DNA of 64,000 nt from Eustoma russellianum (taxonomy: Eukaryota > Streptophyta > Magnoliopsida > Gentianales > Gentianaceae). Made by a program: the position numbers and the translations under genes. The stretch spans positions 37,384,517 to 37,448,516 of the forward strand of contig AP025046.1 of assembly GCA_036186865.1 (NCBI GenBank), read 5' to 3'. Positions 46,171 to 58,930 of this stretch are shown piece by piece. Within the stretch, counting starts at the first letter, position 1. Every line of letters begins with the position of its first letter. The notes beneath the pieces were generated by a model. That model ran no database searches. It saw nothing but the letters and a program-made list of their open reading frames with translations, and had not been told where the DNA came from.

Positions 46171-48443
46171 TGTAGTTTTGGCTTAGAATCAAAGGATGTC
46201 TTAGATGATGCTATGATTGAGTAGCATTTGATGTATATTCATGTAATCCATTAGTTGTAGATATTTATGATGTTGAAGGCAAAGTAATAGAAATATTGAC
46301 ATAGTTATTTACCATATATTACATGATTAAGTAGATTGGAAGTTCCTTGATACTTAATTTATGATACAAATAGATTGGGTGGTTACATTTTGACCTAAGA
46401 TAGATTTGTTGGCTTTAACTCATTAGATTGACAAACTAAGAAGGTTAATGTTGAGCGTTCCATTCACTCGTGGATTATTAGTTTAATGATCACAAGTGTG
46501 TAGTTGAGTCGATTCAAGTCAATATAGTTAGGATAAACGTTTTGAATATTTACATTAGCAAATGCACAATTATTTGAGAAGTTTCACTCAGTTGTCTCAT
46601 ATATTAATTCGATTTTTGGTAATGAAGAACTTAGTGTACCCCCTTTGCACAACCCCAATCTTTTGGTCTGCATAAGGTCAGCTACCCAGCTAACTTTCCT
46701 AATAAGCCATGAGAGTTGGTCAGAAAAACGTTCTCATAGACTATATTGAGGAGTAAGGAAAGGGCTTTCATGACAACGAGGTCAATGAGACTTCATATCC
46801 GAAACGCAGGAACGCTCCCATAATATGTGGAAGTATCGACGTAATTTCCTAGAGTCATTCGGTCTGAGTGCTACATGAAGAACACTGGAACTAAAGAGAA
46901 AAAAGTACTCCCATATTGTCTTCCATTGTTCTTGATTTCAGTCAACGCTTTTCTCTTCTTAAACAACCTATATCCTCCACACTTAATCAACATTTGATAG
47001 ATTATCCAATCCCGAGCAATCTTAGTTATTAGTGGGGGTTCGGTTCGTGGAATACTTGAAACGAACCATGGAGCTCGCTTGAAACGAAAAACCTAAGAAA
47101 AGAAAATCAGTGATGATTTTGATAAAGAGTCAAGAATGGATATTAAACGAGATGACCTCTTTAATTGTATTATGTTAACTACTTTATGCTAATTAGTCTA
47201 TACTTAGATTATAAACGGTTTTCACAACCATTGATTAGTATAATTTAGTTTTATTAGTTCATACAACAAATAAAAATCATCGTTCTTTATGAGATCGATT
47301 TCGACTTTTCCTAGCTATCTTAGTAAAAAAAGAATCATGTTTTGATAATTTAATCGTCCTCTTATCGAACTTAACGACAACAATTTAGTAACAGTCAGCT
47401 TTATAAAATGGCTATCATACTGCTCCTTCCATCCTAGTTTGCTAAAAATCTTAGGGCTTGATTTTTCTACATCCATCAACTTGACCTTAAAAAAGAGTAT
47501 ATCTCAGTGACATTAATTCAAAAAAGAAGCATATACATAAACAACAACAACAACATTACCTCATTATCTTAGCAGCTCTTTCCTACATACGAGTATAAGC
47601 ATATACATAAACATGAATCCTTTATAGCAAATGGTAAACTCTTGTTCTCTCTTTGGTTTGTTCTATCCCGAGCACGTTTTTCTGGCAGTGGAGAAATTTT
47701 TGCCTTCAGGACGGTGTTCTACCACGTCCGAAGCGAATTATTTTTCTTACATTGAATCTATACAAGAAAAGAGTATCAGTATTATTTCACTTTTGTGATG
47801 TCTCATGTTTAATTCTTTTCTTATTTATAGTTTGCAAACAAAAGAATTTTACTAAAGATGTATTAGCTAAACTATTACATCACCAGCTTTATTTAATCAT
47901 CTAATAGTTTTACATAGTCCAGGATACGTAATAAGATATTTAAATTTCTTATATTATATGTTCGATAATAACGAATAACACTCGATAAGTATAAGACTCA
48001 AGCCACAGAGTGTTCAAGTTCGGGTTAGGCTCGAGATGAAATTGCCCATTCTGAGCATAACAATGATGGAATTATACGATACACAAGAGTGGATAAAAAT
48101 TGTGTGATTCTAGCAGAAACATTATGATTTTAATAGTTCAGTAATTATGCCAATCGAATTAGTTTATGACTTGTCAATGATACAACTTTTTTGTTTTTGA
48201 AGAAAACTTTATCACCTTACTACTCTTAAAATTTTCGGATTTGTTCTATAGAATGGGGATCACATGTCTCCTTCCATTCTTGTTTGCTAAAAATAATCTT
48301 CCATCGATTTGATTTTTGTACATCTACCACATTGACACACAAATATTTAAAATAGAAAACTTTTCTCATTAACGTCAATTCCAAAAATAAAGCACATATA
48401 AACATTAAAACAGCAATACCAAATTGAAAATTCTTGTATTCTT
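46171..48443. other. Intergenic, nothing recognised
   Basis: AT-rich region between the LTR fragment and a short tandem repeat. An 83-codon frame at 47653-47904 has no recognisable domain. No gene supported. Confidence 0.5.
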
Positions 48444-48651
48444 TGACTTCTTGTATCTTGAAGTCATTTTTCCGGTATTGGTGAAATTTTTACTTAATAG
48501 CATTTAAACGTTCCGAAACCTCACTTGTCATTTTTCTGGTATTGGTGAAATGACTTCTTGTATCTTGAAGTCCGTTCCGAAACCTCACTTGTCATTTTTC
48601 TGGTATTGGTGAAATGACTTCTTGTATCTTGAAGTCATTTTTCTGGTTTGC
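48444..48651. repeat. Short tandem repeat block
   Basis: ACTTCTTGTATCTTGAAGTC occurs three times and TTTTTCTGGTATTGGTGAAAT (or a close variant) three times in about 200 bp, with GTTCCGAAACCTCACTTGTC twice. Confidence 0.85.
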
Positions 48652-49119
48652 TTCCAGTGAGACTTCGACTCTATATGTACATGTATGGATGACACAATAT
48701 AAGAATATCGTGTGCTAGTGTACTAGTAAAATAATTTAGTAAACACAAATAAAAAGTTTCTGAGGTCATGATAGCCATACCCGTGTATATCCACATTTTT
48801 TATTATGACGATGCAAGCAAACATTTGATCTTCTACTTTATTCATCATTAAAGTTAAATATAAAATATTCAATATAGTTAGTCTTCGTAACGCGATCTTT
48901 ACTATAAGTTGATAGTTTTTGAAAAATTATGTTATAATTTATGTAAAAATTATTCTTTTGTATCAACAAACATAAAAAGTGAATAGAACTCTATTATTTT
49001 CTAAAAAAAAAAATAAAATCTATTGAGGGTTGTGTAGAGGAAGAAACAGACAAAAGAAATAGTATAAGAACAAACACAACCACCCTAATTCTTTTTTCTT
49101 TGGGGCATAGACAAGAAAG

Positions 49120-49127
49120 TGGCGGGA
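49120..49127 (+). promoter_or_regulatory. Candidate E2F-like site upstream of FAN1-B
   Basis: TGGCGGGA lies 65 bp upstream of the FAN1-B start codon. The core GGCGGGA is the plant E2F consensus half. Many DNA-repair genes are E2F targets; binding here is inference from the motif alone. Confidence 0.35.
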
Positions 49128-49191
49128 GAATACCCAGATCCAGAAACTGCGTGAGAATAATAAGGAAAAGGAAAAACGACGCGGAGGTTCA

Positions 49192-52100
49192 ATGTTGACC
49201 GGAAGAGAAAGCTTGAAGAGAGTGATCGGAAAGCGGCGGAGTTTTCTCCCTAACCGCCACTCTATCCTAGCCTCTTCCCTGCCTCAGGTGCAAAACGCAA
49301 ACCATGAAGATACTTTTCATAATGTACCCATGCATTTTCCCCTTTCCACTCAAGGTGGAGAAAATATTCAAAAATTATCTTTTTATTAACAGAGCTCATT
49401 AGTGAAAGAGGAAGAACAGAGTAATGAAAGTGAACCGGGCGGTAATTTGCCGGAGCCGATTAACTTAAACGGTGGATCGGAATGGATAAGCTGTCCGGTT
49501 TGCAGCTCTATTATCAGCGGCCGTGATGACGCCGTCAATTCTCATTTAGGTAATGCTTAGAGCTTATCTATTTAATTATTTATTATTTTTATTGTTTACG
49601 TAGAGATTGTGCTGATTAGGGAGATGTATTGAAATATTTTACTTTAGCTTCATAAGTTCAACTCTCTTTGTTAATTGGACGGTTACTTCCGTGCGCAAGG
49701 TTGATGATGTGCAAAAGCTTTGAGATTAGCTTCTGAAAGTTTGATAACACTTAACATGTAACTTGCTTTTGCATGTAAGCTTATCGGTGTCAACAATCTG
49801 AATTGCACTTTGAGTTTGAGGAGCATGTAACTTGCTTTTGTATGTAAGTTTATCGGTGTCAACAATCTGAATTGCACTTGAAATTGAGGAGCTCGGATTT
49901 GTGAACAAAAAATCTTATCAAATCTTTTGAGCTTGCGGTCGACCAGAATGGATCAGCGATGCTTTGCAAGCTAAGCAAGAAACTCTTTCACGCAGCTTGA
50001 TCTTTATAGTCCTGATAAAGATGATACATAGGTCTAACTTGAGTAGAATAGTAATGCAAAACGAAAGTGCCTAAAGAATACATGAAGATGTCTTTTAATT
50101 TTGGAGCTATTTTTGTGATCATCTTTATCTAGACGTGACAGCTTCTATAATCAACAAATACTGATTTCTTAATTGATTGATGTTGCTGAAGGAGATTGTG
50201 TCTTGTATTTTTCCACAATAACTTCATCATACTTTCAGATACATGCCTTGCCAAAGGCTCTAAACGGAAACTGAGCCAGCAAACACTTTTTCAATTGAAT
50301 TTTAGTCCAAGTTCTAAAGCAAAAACTTGTGCCAGTGAGGCTGACAATTCAGTGATTACTGATAGCTTCACAAAGAATTCTGAGCAAACCATCCTAAGTG
50401 AGACTTTTGATGAATCAAGTGATTCGGATGCTCACAAAGATGGCCGAAGCGCTGAAGGTCACTTGCCTTTTGCTTCTGTTGGATCGAAGAGCGATCCAGT
50501 ATCAGTTCCGTTTGGGAGGATAATCAGTGATCATCGAATTAACAATCAAGATGATTTGCCTTTGTTGCCATCTAACCAAGTCATGTTTCGACATGATACA
50601 AGGACAGAAGCAGATGATGAGTTAGTAGAGATGTCTCTACAAACATTTATTGTTGGGCGCAGATTTGCTAACCAGTCAAAGGTAGACCCTGGGTCAAAGA
50701 TATTCCTCTGCAGAGATCCCCATAATCCTAGAGATTCAAATGCTATGAAGGTTTTACCTTTTTGGCTTCTTTCTTCAGCTTATGTTTTTGTAATAATCAA
50801 ATTGATCATAAATGACTCTACATAGTCAGGTCATTGCAGCAGATTATGGAAGTGGTGAAGTGCTTGGTTTTCTCCCTCGGGAAGTAGCTCAGTATATGTC
50901 ACCTTTGGTTGACAAGTTCAACTTATGCTTTGAGGTACTTTAGTTGTCTGACTGAACCAACACACTTTTGTTAGCTGTTGATTAGTTGGTTCCTTTTTCC
51001 CCTGCTCACTCACTGTCCTTTTTCAGTTTTCTTTATGTTCCTTCTTTTCCAAAGATAACTTTATGAGCCTTGATTTTTCCAAAGCAAATACTTTTTAAGT
51101 GGCGATGAATAAGTTCCAGTTTTGAGTAAACATCTAGCTCTTCTAAATTGATAAAGTTCTTAATGGAAAATACTGCTACAAACAATTTAGGCTGAATTAT
51201 TGGAGCTTGTTAAAGTACACTTTATGATGGTAGTGAACATTGAGTTTCTGATATGGATGTATATTTTATGTGTTGGAAATTAATGATCACTACGCAATTG
51301 CAAATCTTGTGAATTGGAGAATGATCCAATGCCTTTGAGGCATGTCAATTTCATTAGACCTGATCTCCAGATTTTGTATGTTTTAATGAAGCTTTCCACC
51401 TGAGAATTTAGATTGTCTTTAATGCTTGATTGTCATACTTCACCTTCAGAATATTGGTTTTTGACTTAAAAAACCTTATACTGCTAAAAAAGACCCCATA
51501 GTGCCAAAGTTCTACATGCAGGGGTTTTAGGTTGAGTCAAAAAATTTCTCTTTTTTACCTTTTCTTCTCTCCCTTTTCTCTAAAAAAAAAGAGAAAACCG
51601 TAACTTCTCCACCCCATCCCCATTCCTCCTCTCCCACTCCACTCCATCACTTATGACTGAAATCACTCGGCGGAGCTCCGACAACCCTCTCCGGCCACTC
51701 CAACCGCGGCTACATGCGGATGGTGGACAAAAGTTGACTCTTTTCTTTTATGAAATGCTCAATGTCTATCTAAATATCTCCGACGGCGAATCTAATCTCC
51801 GGTTAACTATCTCTTCCTTTTCTTTTTATCTAAATATGCCTTTCTTGTTTGATTTTCACTCTATCTAAACATGCAAAGCTTAATTAGAGCAAAATCGGCC
51901 TGGCTAGCCCGCTGAAGGCCGATTTTAAGCCTGAAGGGACTACCCTTCTCTTTTACAACTTTGGTACGAAATCCTTTGCAATCCCTCCGAATGAAGTCTG
52001 GGACGAGAATAGGAAATGAAGATCCTCTATTGTTGGTCAGGTCTTAGGCAACAAAGCCTCTTTTCTCAACCTCAAACACTTTGCGGAAGCCAGATGGACC

Positions 52101-55100
52101 AACAAAGGGCTGATGGAAGCACAAAAAGTGCCGGAAGACATTTTCATTTTCAGATTTCAATATGAAGAATGCAAAAATGAGATTCTGGAATTATATTCAA
52201 TGTCTTTTGGTAACAAAGTTTTGTTCTTGTGGCCTTGGACCCTGGGTAAGAAGATTGAAAAGCTTAAACTCAATATTGTATCGGTTTGGGTGAAGCTGTC
52301 CTCTCAAAGGCTCCAATATTTCAATAAGTACACTATGGGAAAGATTGGTATTCTACTTGGTAAGCCCCATGGACGGAGCCACATGTGCTCAGACTTGTAT
52401 GGTTTTTGTAAGAATTTGTGTTAAAATCCAGGCTGGAGAAATTCTCCATAAGGTTGTGACATTCACGGATGAATACGGTGAAGAAGTTTTTCAAGAGATT
52501 TCCTACTGTAAATCTTTTGGTCGCTCCTATGAAGTAGTGGAAAAGGCTAAAGGACTCCCTGTCTAGCCGAAGAAAGAAGAAAATGGGAATGTGCAGGTTA
52601 ATGTTCCTGTCCTAAATTACCCACTAAAAATGTTCCTGTCCTAAATGCAATTAAACACAAGGATCATCCACCTCGCCTGCTAAAGAATGAAGATGTAGAT
52701 CAACGTGAAACAGGCTCAACAATTAGCACCAACAAAAGAGTAGACATGAATAGGTTTGGATGGTTGCCAATCGACATTCGTCAACGGTTAAGACCAAGCC
52801 TCCCAAGAAAATAGCACAGGAAATACCCGAGAAAATGACCACAGAAAACAAATTTGAAAACCTGATGAGTGAAGATGGTTATGTTCCCCTCTGAAGAAGA
52901 ACCGGTTCCCTCTGGTTATGAAAGAAAAACACTAAACTAGAAGAAAATATGGCTGAGAAAAAAAAAAGAAAAGAGGCTAAACACTAACTGGAAGAAAATA
53001 TCACTCATCAATTGGAAGTGACATCAACTGAAACCGGTATATTTGATAGGAATATTGCAAAGAGAAATCACAAAGACGGATGTATTGAAGACACTTGAAG
53101 TAGAAGATGGAGTTGATGAAATGGAAGAAAAACAAAGTTTTCAGGCTCGAAGACAAGCAACCGAAGAAGAGCCAAAGAGGTAAAGTACAAAAGATCTCCA
53201 TTGAACTTGAAAATGGAAATGGAGATAGGGTGGAACTTGAACTGGATGTTCATGTTTCACCCCAAGTCTCAAGTTAGGAATCCCCCCCATTCATGGTGGG
53301 AGAGCTGAGGTAAAAGAACAAATTCAACAGCCGGATTCCGTGGTTAACTTAACGGAGGACCCGACCACAAAGACGGTAAAACATTATATTAGAGGTAGTA
53401 GACCAAAGCAATAATTTTGGTCTCCTTTTTAATAGATTTTTGAATTGCTCCCTAGAATTAGGCTTTGTGTATTGCTGGTTTGAAAGTATATTGAACAATT
53501 TCTCGTCGTATTGCCTACTATAATGGCTATCTTGTATGCATATTTTCTTATATATGAAATTTGGCTTACAAAAAATAAAGTTTTACATGCAACCAATGAG
53601 GTCATCTTTATCTTTGAATGAACTGTATACTAGAGGAGCACAACGCTCGAGCCTTTTTTCCACTATGTGGAGTCAGCTTATACTAGAGCAACACAATTAA
53701 AGAAATAGACCATTTCAGAATCAGAAGTCAATTGGATCTTACTGTTTCTCGTTTATCTAGGGTAGGGTCCTATGAGCTTATTCAGATAGTGAGAGCAGTA
53801 GAGATGGGATCGATGTGAATACATATATGATTGATAAGATAAAAAGCAAATACATTAGAGAGGAAAAAGGAATCAGGAGTCGCTCCTTTTGCTGATGGGA
53901 AATATGCAATGAGATGGTTTGACAATTTGCAGTGGCAATGTCAGGTTCACTTGTTAGATTTTGTGAGAGAGAGAGAGGTGGAGAGTCTAATGACACGTGC
54001 AAAGAAAACTTAATAAAAGATGAAAAGGTTATTGGAGTGCGCATCTTTGTTTACTCAATTTGCATACATTTTTGAACGTTATATTTCTAAGAAAACTGCC
54101 ATTGTAATTGTATAGTTATCTTGACCTTTACAGGGGCATGTAACTTCTGTTTCAAAGCATACACTTGCTTGTATTCCTGTTGAAATTTCTTGTGCAAACA
54201 AATTGGGATCTTTTGAAGAATTTGCTGAATGTTCAGAAGCCTTGAAGTGCTTGTGGAGACGTGCTCAAGATGCTGCTGAGTCTGCAAAGGATTGTTCTTT
54301 GGGTACTCAAAAATACCAGCGCAACCTAGTGCTGTTGATTCAAGAGGTTTTAAGAAGCTATTCACATCTTTTTAGTGACAGTGAAAAGACATGTCTTGGT
54401 ATGAAAGAGCACTTAATATAATTTTATCCAAAGTCTAATGGTTGACATGGTAATACAACTTTTTCTTTGTTGAAGCAGAAACTTTCACTTCACTCTCGGA
54501 TGACAGCCAAAGGCTCTTTGCTCGCCTCTATATGCGGAAAGGTGGTCTTGCCAATGTATATATGGGTTATATGCATATACTATGACTTTCTCATTCAGAA
54601 ACTATACATTTATGTAATGTGTCTTTCTTAGTGGATAAAATCGGGGAGAAGTGTATCTTATTTCTTTTTTGCATTGCTAGTATGTTCTATATGTCTTGCA
54701 TAGATAGTGTGTATGAATTGGTCGAAAATTTTATTTGGCAATCGGAGATGTATGTGCATTAAGAATCATTGTGAATACTTTTCAAATTCTGCCTTATAAA
54801 AATAGGTGTATCCTGACTGCATTTATGATTCTATTCCAGGCCTTCCTTTTTGTTTTGTTATTTTAATTTGAGAGCCTGCTGATTCATTCAACCTTACAAG
54901 GTATCCGCCCTTTGCTGTCACATGGAGGTGGTATAGGGTATTTTTTTTTTGCTTCGACTATCCCCCGAATATACACTTTCCTTCTGCATGGTATAATATG
55001 ATTGCAAATGCCTTTATAAGATTGAACAATTCTCTTTTATTAAGATCAATTATATTATACCTTTTTTTTGTTGTTAAAAAACATGTGAAATTTCAGGAAA

Positions 55101-55898
55101 AGAGAATTGATCAATCTTACAAAGGCATTTGCTAAACTTGTAACTGGGGTTTGGAATTATTTTATTTTCATTTCATCATGTCCATAGGGGGTTATGCTTT
55201 TTCTGTTGGATAGAAAGGAAAATATGTTACTCAAAATGATATACTTAGTGTTGTTTTGATTTTAGGCAACTCTGTGCTGTTTACCACATCCTAACTTTGC
55301 CTTAAATGTTCCGCTCTTGTTCTCATGTGTACCACCACATCCTCTCAGTTTGCAGTTGCCTGGGCGCAAGGCAAGGCGTTGAAACCCATAATTTTCATAA
55401 TACTCTCCTATCCAAGATTCATAGTCCATTTTATCTTTTCTACTTTTTGTGTCAGCTGAATTTTCTTTCACAAGAAACACTGAACGGAATTGTTCTGTTT
55501 CTTTTAGGATCTTTGGTTGTTAGTATTTAACGGAATATTTTTGTGCATCTAGGATCTTGTATGTTTATCGTGTTATATGCCATAATCCATAAGATAATTT
55601 GTGTTGATTGCTTCTGCTTCAGGTCCGTGGTTTCGGTTGTCTCATATTTCCTATCCTGAGATATATGACTGTGGCAGCGCAATTGATGAACTTAAGTGTG
55701 AGCATAATCATTCCATGGTAGAATATTTTTGGGACCATGTTATTTTCCTTAGTAATTTTCTTCTCTGAAAGTGCAGCAGCCGGCTATATTTGTTCCCTTG
55801 AAGCCATAGGCGATCTACAAGAGGATGATATAAGGCAGGTCCTGAATGTACTTAATGTTGCAGAGCTGCAGGATATGGCAAATTATATTTGTGCAAAG
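49192..55898 (+). CDS. FAN1: FAN1 copy B, exons 1-8 (UBZ, HIRAN, SAP domains)
   Basis: Exons: 49192-49287, 49393-49549, 50239-50750, 50830-50934, 54134-54398, 54479-54541, 55623-55697 and 55777-55898; 465 codons in one frame with GT-AG junctions. The start MLTGRESLKRVIGKRRSFLP resembles plant FAN1 N-termini. A ubiquitin-binding UBZ4 finger has C66, C69, H83 and C87, split by intron 2; it recruits FAN1 to ubiquitinated FANCD2 in animals. A HIRAN domain covers about 217-310 (QTFIVGRRFANQS, CRDPHNPRDSNAMK, GEVLGFLPREVAQYM). A SAP-type DNA-binding region follows at about 378-440 (RLFARLYMRKGPWFRL, DELKSAGYICSL). No frame break seen. Intron 4 holds a LINE-like insertion. Exons 9-12 follow after 5.5 kb. 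Confidence 0.92.
49755..49894. repeat. 70-bp direct repeat in FAN1-B intron 2
   Basis: Two tandem copies with landmark CATGTAACTTGCTTTT at 49755 and 49824, each ending in CAATCTGAATTGCACTT. Confidence 0.9.
51521..53576 (+). mobile_element. LINE-like ORF1-only element in FAN1-B intron 4
   Basis: About 2.06 kb flanked by AAAGTTCTACATGCA (51506-51520) and AAAGTTTTACATGCA (53577-53591), a 15-bp target duplication with one mismatch. It contains ORF1-like pieces (ARICVKIQAGEILHKVVTF, DEYGEEVFQE, CKSFGRSYE with a damaged zinc knuckle), a Lys/Glu-rich tail and an A-rich 3' end after ATGAAATTTGGCTTACA. No endonuclease or RT. The first frame starts at 51653 (MTEITRRSSDNPLRP). It is the same element type as 57130-58930. 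Confidence 0.8.
53592..54133 (+). other. FAN1-B intron 4, remainder
   Basis: No exon or repeat recognised; ends at the acceptor TTTACAG of exon 5. Confidence 0.6.
54542..55622 (+). other. FAN1-B intron 6
   Basis: 1.08-kb intron, T-rich, no other feature seen. Confidence 0.7.
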
Positions 55899-57129
55899 GT
55901 GTCAAATATCTTACTACATTCTGTAATAACTGTAAAATCTACTTCCAAAAAAAAAAAAAATAATTGTAAAATCCGCATGGCCGTACCACAAATGTTAAGG
56001 CAGAATCAGACAAATAACCAGCTTAATATATTGTCGCAATTTTAAATGGATTTTTTTTTAAAAATTTGTTTTGGAAACACGAGACGTTTGTGCTGGTTGG
56101 AATTACTATTATAAAGAGGTAGCAAAGTGACCTTGACCTTTATGGACCAACTCAGGATTATCGCACTACACTTTTTAAATTAGTGCACTGCTTGATGGAA
56201 AATCTAGCAAATAACAAATACTAGGATCTTTTGGTTTGTAGGACATGTAAATTATAAGGATCAAATTGCATTCTCTTCTGCCATTCTAAAGTGTTCTATT
56301 GATGCGTTTCTTCTAATGTCATAAATGATGCGTGCTTCTACAAATTATTCATGTATGTCAGTCAACGACGTTTAAAAAATTATTCCTTTTTAATTTGTTT
56401 TCCTTTCTTTCTTTCCTTTTCAAACAGTCGTCTAATTAGGTTCTTTGCAGTTCACATTTATTTTGTAGTAATATGACACTTTTGCTAGTGTGCCTTTTGT
56501 CTTGGTGGTATTTTTTCCATAATGGTTTGGAGGTAAACAATTAAAGGGTAAATGATCATTGAAAAAGGTCACTATATCCTATTAGCGCATGTAAGAGCAA
56601 GTGACTAGATTACAACTTCTATTGGTCACATTCAAATGAGCACAAAAGCACCTAACTGGTAATAACTGGCCTATCAGCGTGTCCCTTTTGACTAACCTTT
56701 GCATGTGATGAATGTCATGGTTTCATGGTGGCTTTTGACTAACCTTTGCATGTGATGAATGTCATGGTTTCATGGTGGCTTTACATGCACATCTGTAGGC
56801 TATGAGACTAGAATATATTTCTTTCCTTTCGGCTAGACAAGGTACATTTTCTCTCGCGTCGTTCATTGCACATTGTGGATAGAACAAAACATTTGAGTGT
56901 CTGAAATCTTACAAAGAACTATGCATCTTAAGCGTTACTTTAAAGCCATTTTATTGTGAGTGAATGAGTATCGTCCTAGTTGCCTCATATTCAGATGTTG
57001 TGAACACATGTTTAACTTGTCTGGTAAATAGGTGATGTTTTTGTAACATCCGTTACACCTTCTTGGTGCCTTTGTGACATGTTATTTCTTAGAAAAGAGC
57101 ACAAATGATATACCCATACAGATGATAAA
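55899..57129 (+). other. FAN1-B intron 8, first part
   Basis: T-rich intron; no coding. A 47-bp direct repeat lies at 56686-56780. Confidence 0.6.
56686..56780. repeat. 47-bp tandem duplication
   Basis: TTTTGACTAACCTTTGCATG begins at 56686 and again at 56733; both copies run through CATGGTTTCATGGTGGCTTT. Confidence 0.92.
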
Positions 57130-58930
57130 GTCTTCTTGTTATTTCCTCGTTTTCTCTTTCTTCTCTTCCACCTGAAACCTTCAACCTCTTCCTCTCACTC
57201 TCTATCCAAATCCTCTCTCTCTTATGTCGAAATCAACTGTTAAAGCTTCTCTGAACCTTCGCCGTCTTTTGGGCCACTTCGGTCGCCGTTGCCTGCGGTC
57301 GGAGTAACTTTATCCATGGGAATCTTGTCGCAAGATGGCTAGATTCCTCTAATCTAGGCCACAATAGTAATATGCAAGGCCTCATGCGTACGAAATCGGC
57401 TTGGGCAAGCTTGCTCAAGCCCGATTTCAAACCTGAAGAGTCATCCACTATCAAATCTTACAATTTCGAAGTTGATAACAAAGAGACATTCGCAGCTATC
57501 ACTCTGTAGGAAGTCATCGAAAATAAGCAGAGATGAAACACTACCATCGTGGGGCAAGTGCTTGAAAATAGTGCATCTTTCTACAACTTGAAGAACTTTG
57601 CAGAGGACACATGTAATAACAAAGGTTTATTGGAAACACAAAAGCTAGATTAATAGTCTACTTGGTGAGTCCCTCTTCATGGACAGAGTCTCATATACTC
57701 ATACTCATATGGCTTTTGCAAGAATTTGCATTGAAATCAAGACTGGAGATTACTCCCTAAGATGGTGACATTCACGGATGAATATGGTGAAGAAATTCTT
57801 CAAGAGGCTTTCTACGAATGGATGCCAATACAACGCCCCACCTGTAAATCTTTTGGTCACTCGTGTGAAGCAGTAGAAAAAGTTGAAGGACTCCCTGTCC
57901 AACCTAAGAAAGAAGAAAATAGTTAGGTTAATGTTCCTGTCCTAAATGCAATTCAACAAAAAGGTTCATCCATCTTGCTTGCTAAAGAATGAAGATGAAG
58001 ATCAACATGGGCAGTCTCAACAGTAAAGCACCAACAGAAAGGTAGAAATGAACATGTTTGGATGGTTGCCAGTAGACATTCGTTAAAGGTTAAGGCCAAG
58101 CCTCCTAAGAAAATAGCACATAAAATACCCAATAAAGTGACATCAAAAAAACAAAGTTGAAAGCCTGATTAGTGAGAATGTTTATGTCCTGGATAGATAC
58201 TTTGAAGAAGAACTGTCCCTTTGATTATGGAGATAAGGACCAAAGCCAAGAAAAGCAGGAAAGGAAAACATGAAACTGGAAGAAAATACTGCTAAGAAGT
58301 TGGTTGAAAAGAAAGAAAAGAGGCAAAGCACTAAACTGGAAGAAAATATCACTCAGCAACTGGAATCAACATCAACTGAAATGGTACATTTGATAGAAAG
58401 ATTGCACAGAGAAATCATAAAGATAGAAGAATTGAAGGCACTGAAGCAGAAGATGGAGGTGATGAAATGGAAGAAAAAAAGTTTTCAGGATGTGGAAGAC
58501 AAGCCAACGAAGAAGAGCCAAAGAGGTAAAGCGCGAAATGTCTCCATTGAACTTGAAAATGGAAATGGAGATAAGGTGGAACTTGAACATGAACTGGATA
58601 TTCATGTGTCCCCAAGTCTCAAGTTAGGAATCTCCCCATTTATGAGGGGGGAGCTGAAGTAAAACAACAAATTCAACGGTCGTGGTTGACTTAACGTAGG
58701 GCACGACTGTAAAGGCTGTAAAGCAGTATAATAGAGATATAAGTAGGGGAAGGAGACCAAAGCACTAGTTTTTAGTCTCCATTTTGATAGGTTTTTGAAT
58801 TGTTTCCTAGAATTATACTTTTCCTATTGTTGGTTTGGAAGTACATTGAGCAATTTTTTATGGTACTGTCTATATATTAGCTACCGTGCATGCATATTTT
58901 CATATATGTGAAATTTGGCTTACAAAAAAA
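57130..58930 (+). mobile_element. LINE-like ORF1-only element in FAN1-B intron 8
   Basis: Same element as 51521-53576. It shows FARICIEIKTGD, KMVTFTDEYGEEILQEAFYE, WMPIQRPTCKSFGHSCEAVE (a zinc knuckle remnant in the plant LINE ORF1 arrangement) and a Lys/Glu-rich open frame at 58270-58662. It ends ATTTGGCTTACAAAAAAA. A target duplication is weak (AAAGTCT at about 57127 and 58928). Its 3' tail is also at positions 1-160, so insertion preceded the FAN1 duplication. Confidence 0.7.

Noticed and set aside
49192..49389. FAN1-B exon 1 read through to a stop at 49389
   Set aside because: A GT donor at 49288 with an AG acceptor at 49392 joins exon 1 to the UBZ-coding exon in frame; the read-through has no support.
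58270..58662. 130-codon Lys/Glu-rich frame as a host gene
   Set aside because: It is the tail of the ORF1-type LINE derivative and recurs in decayed form at about 52930-53330.
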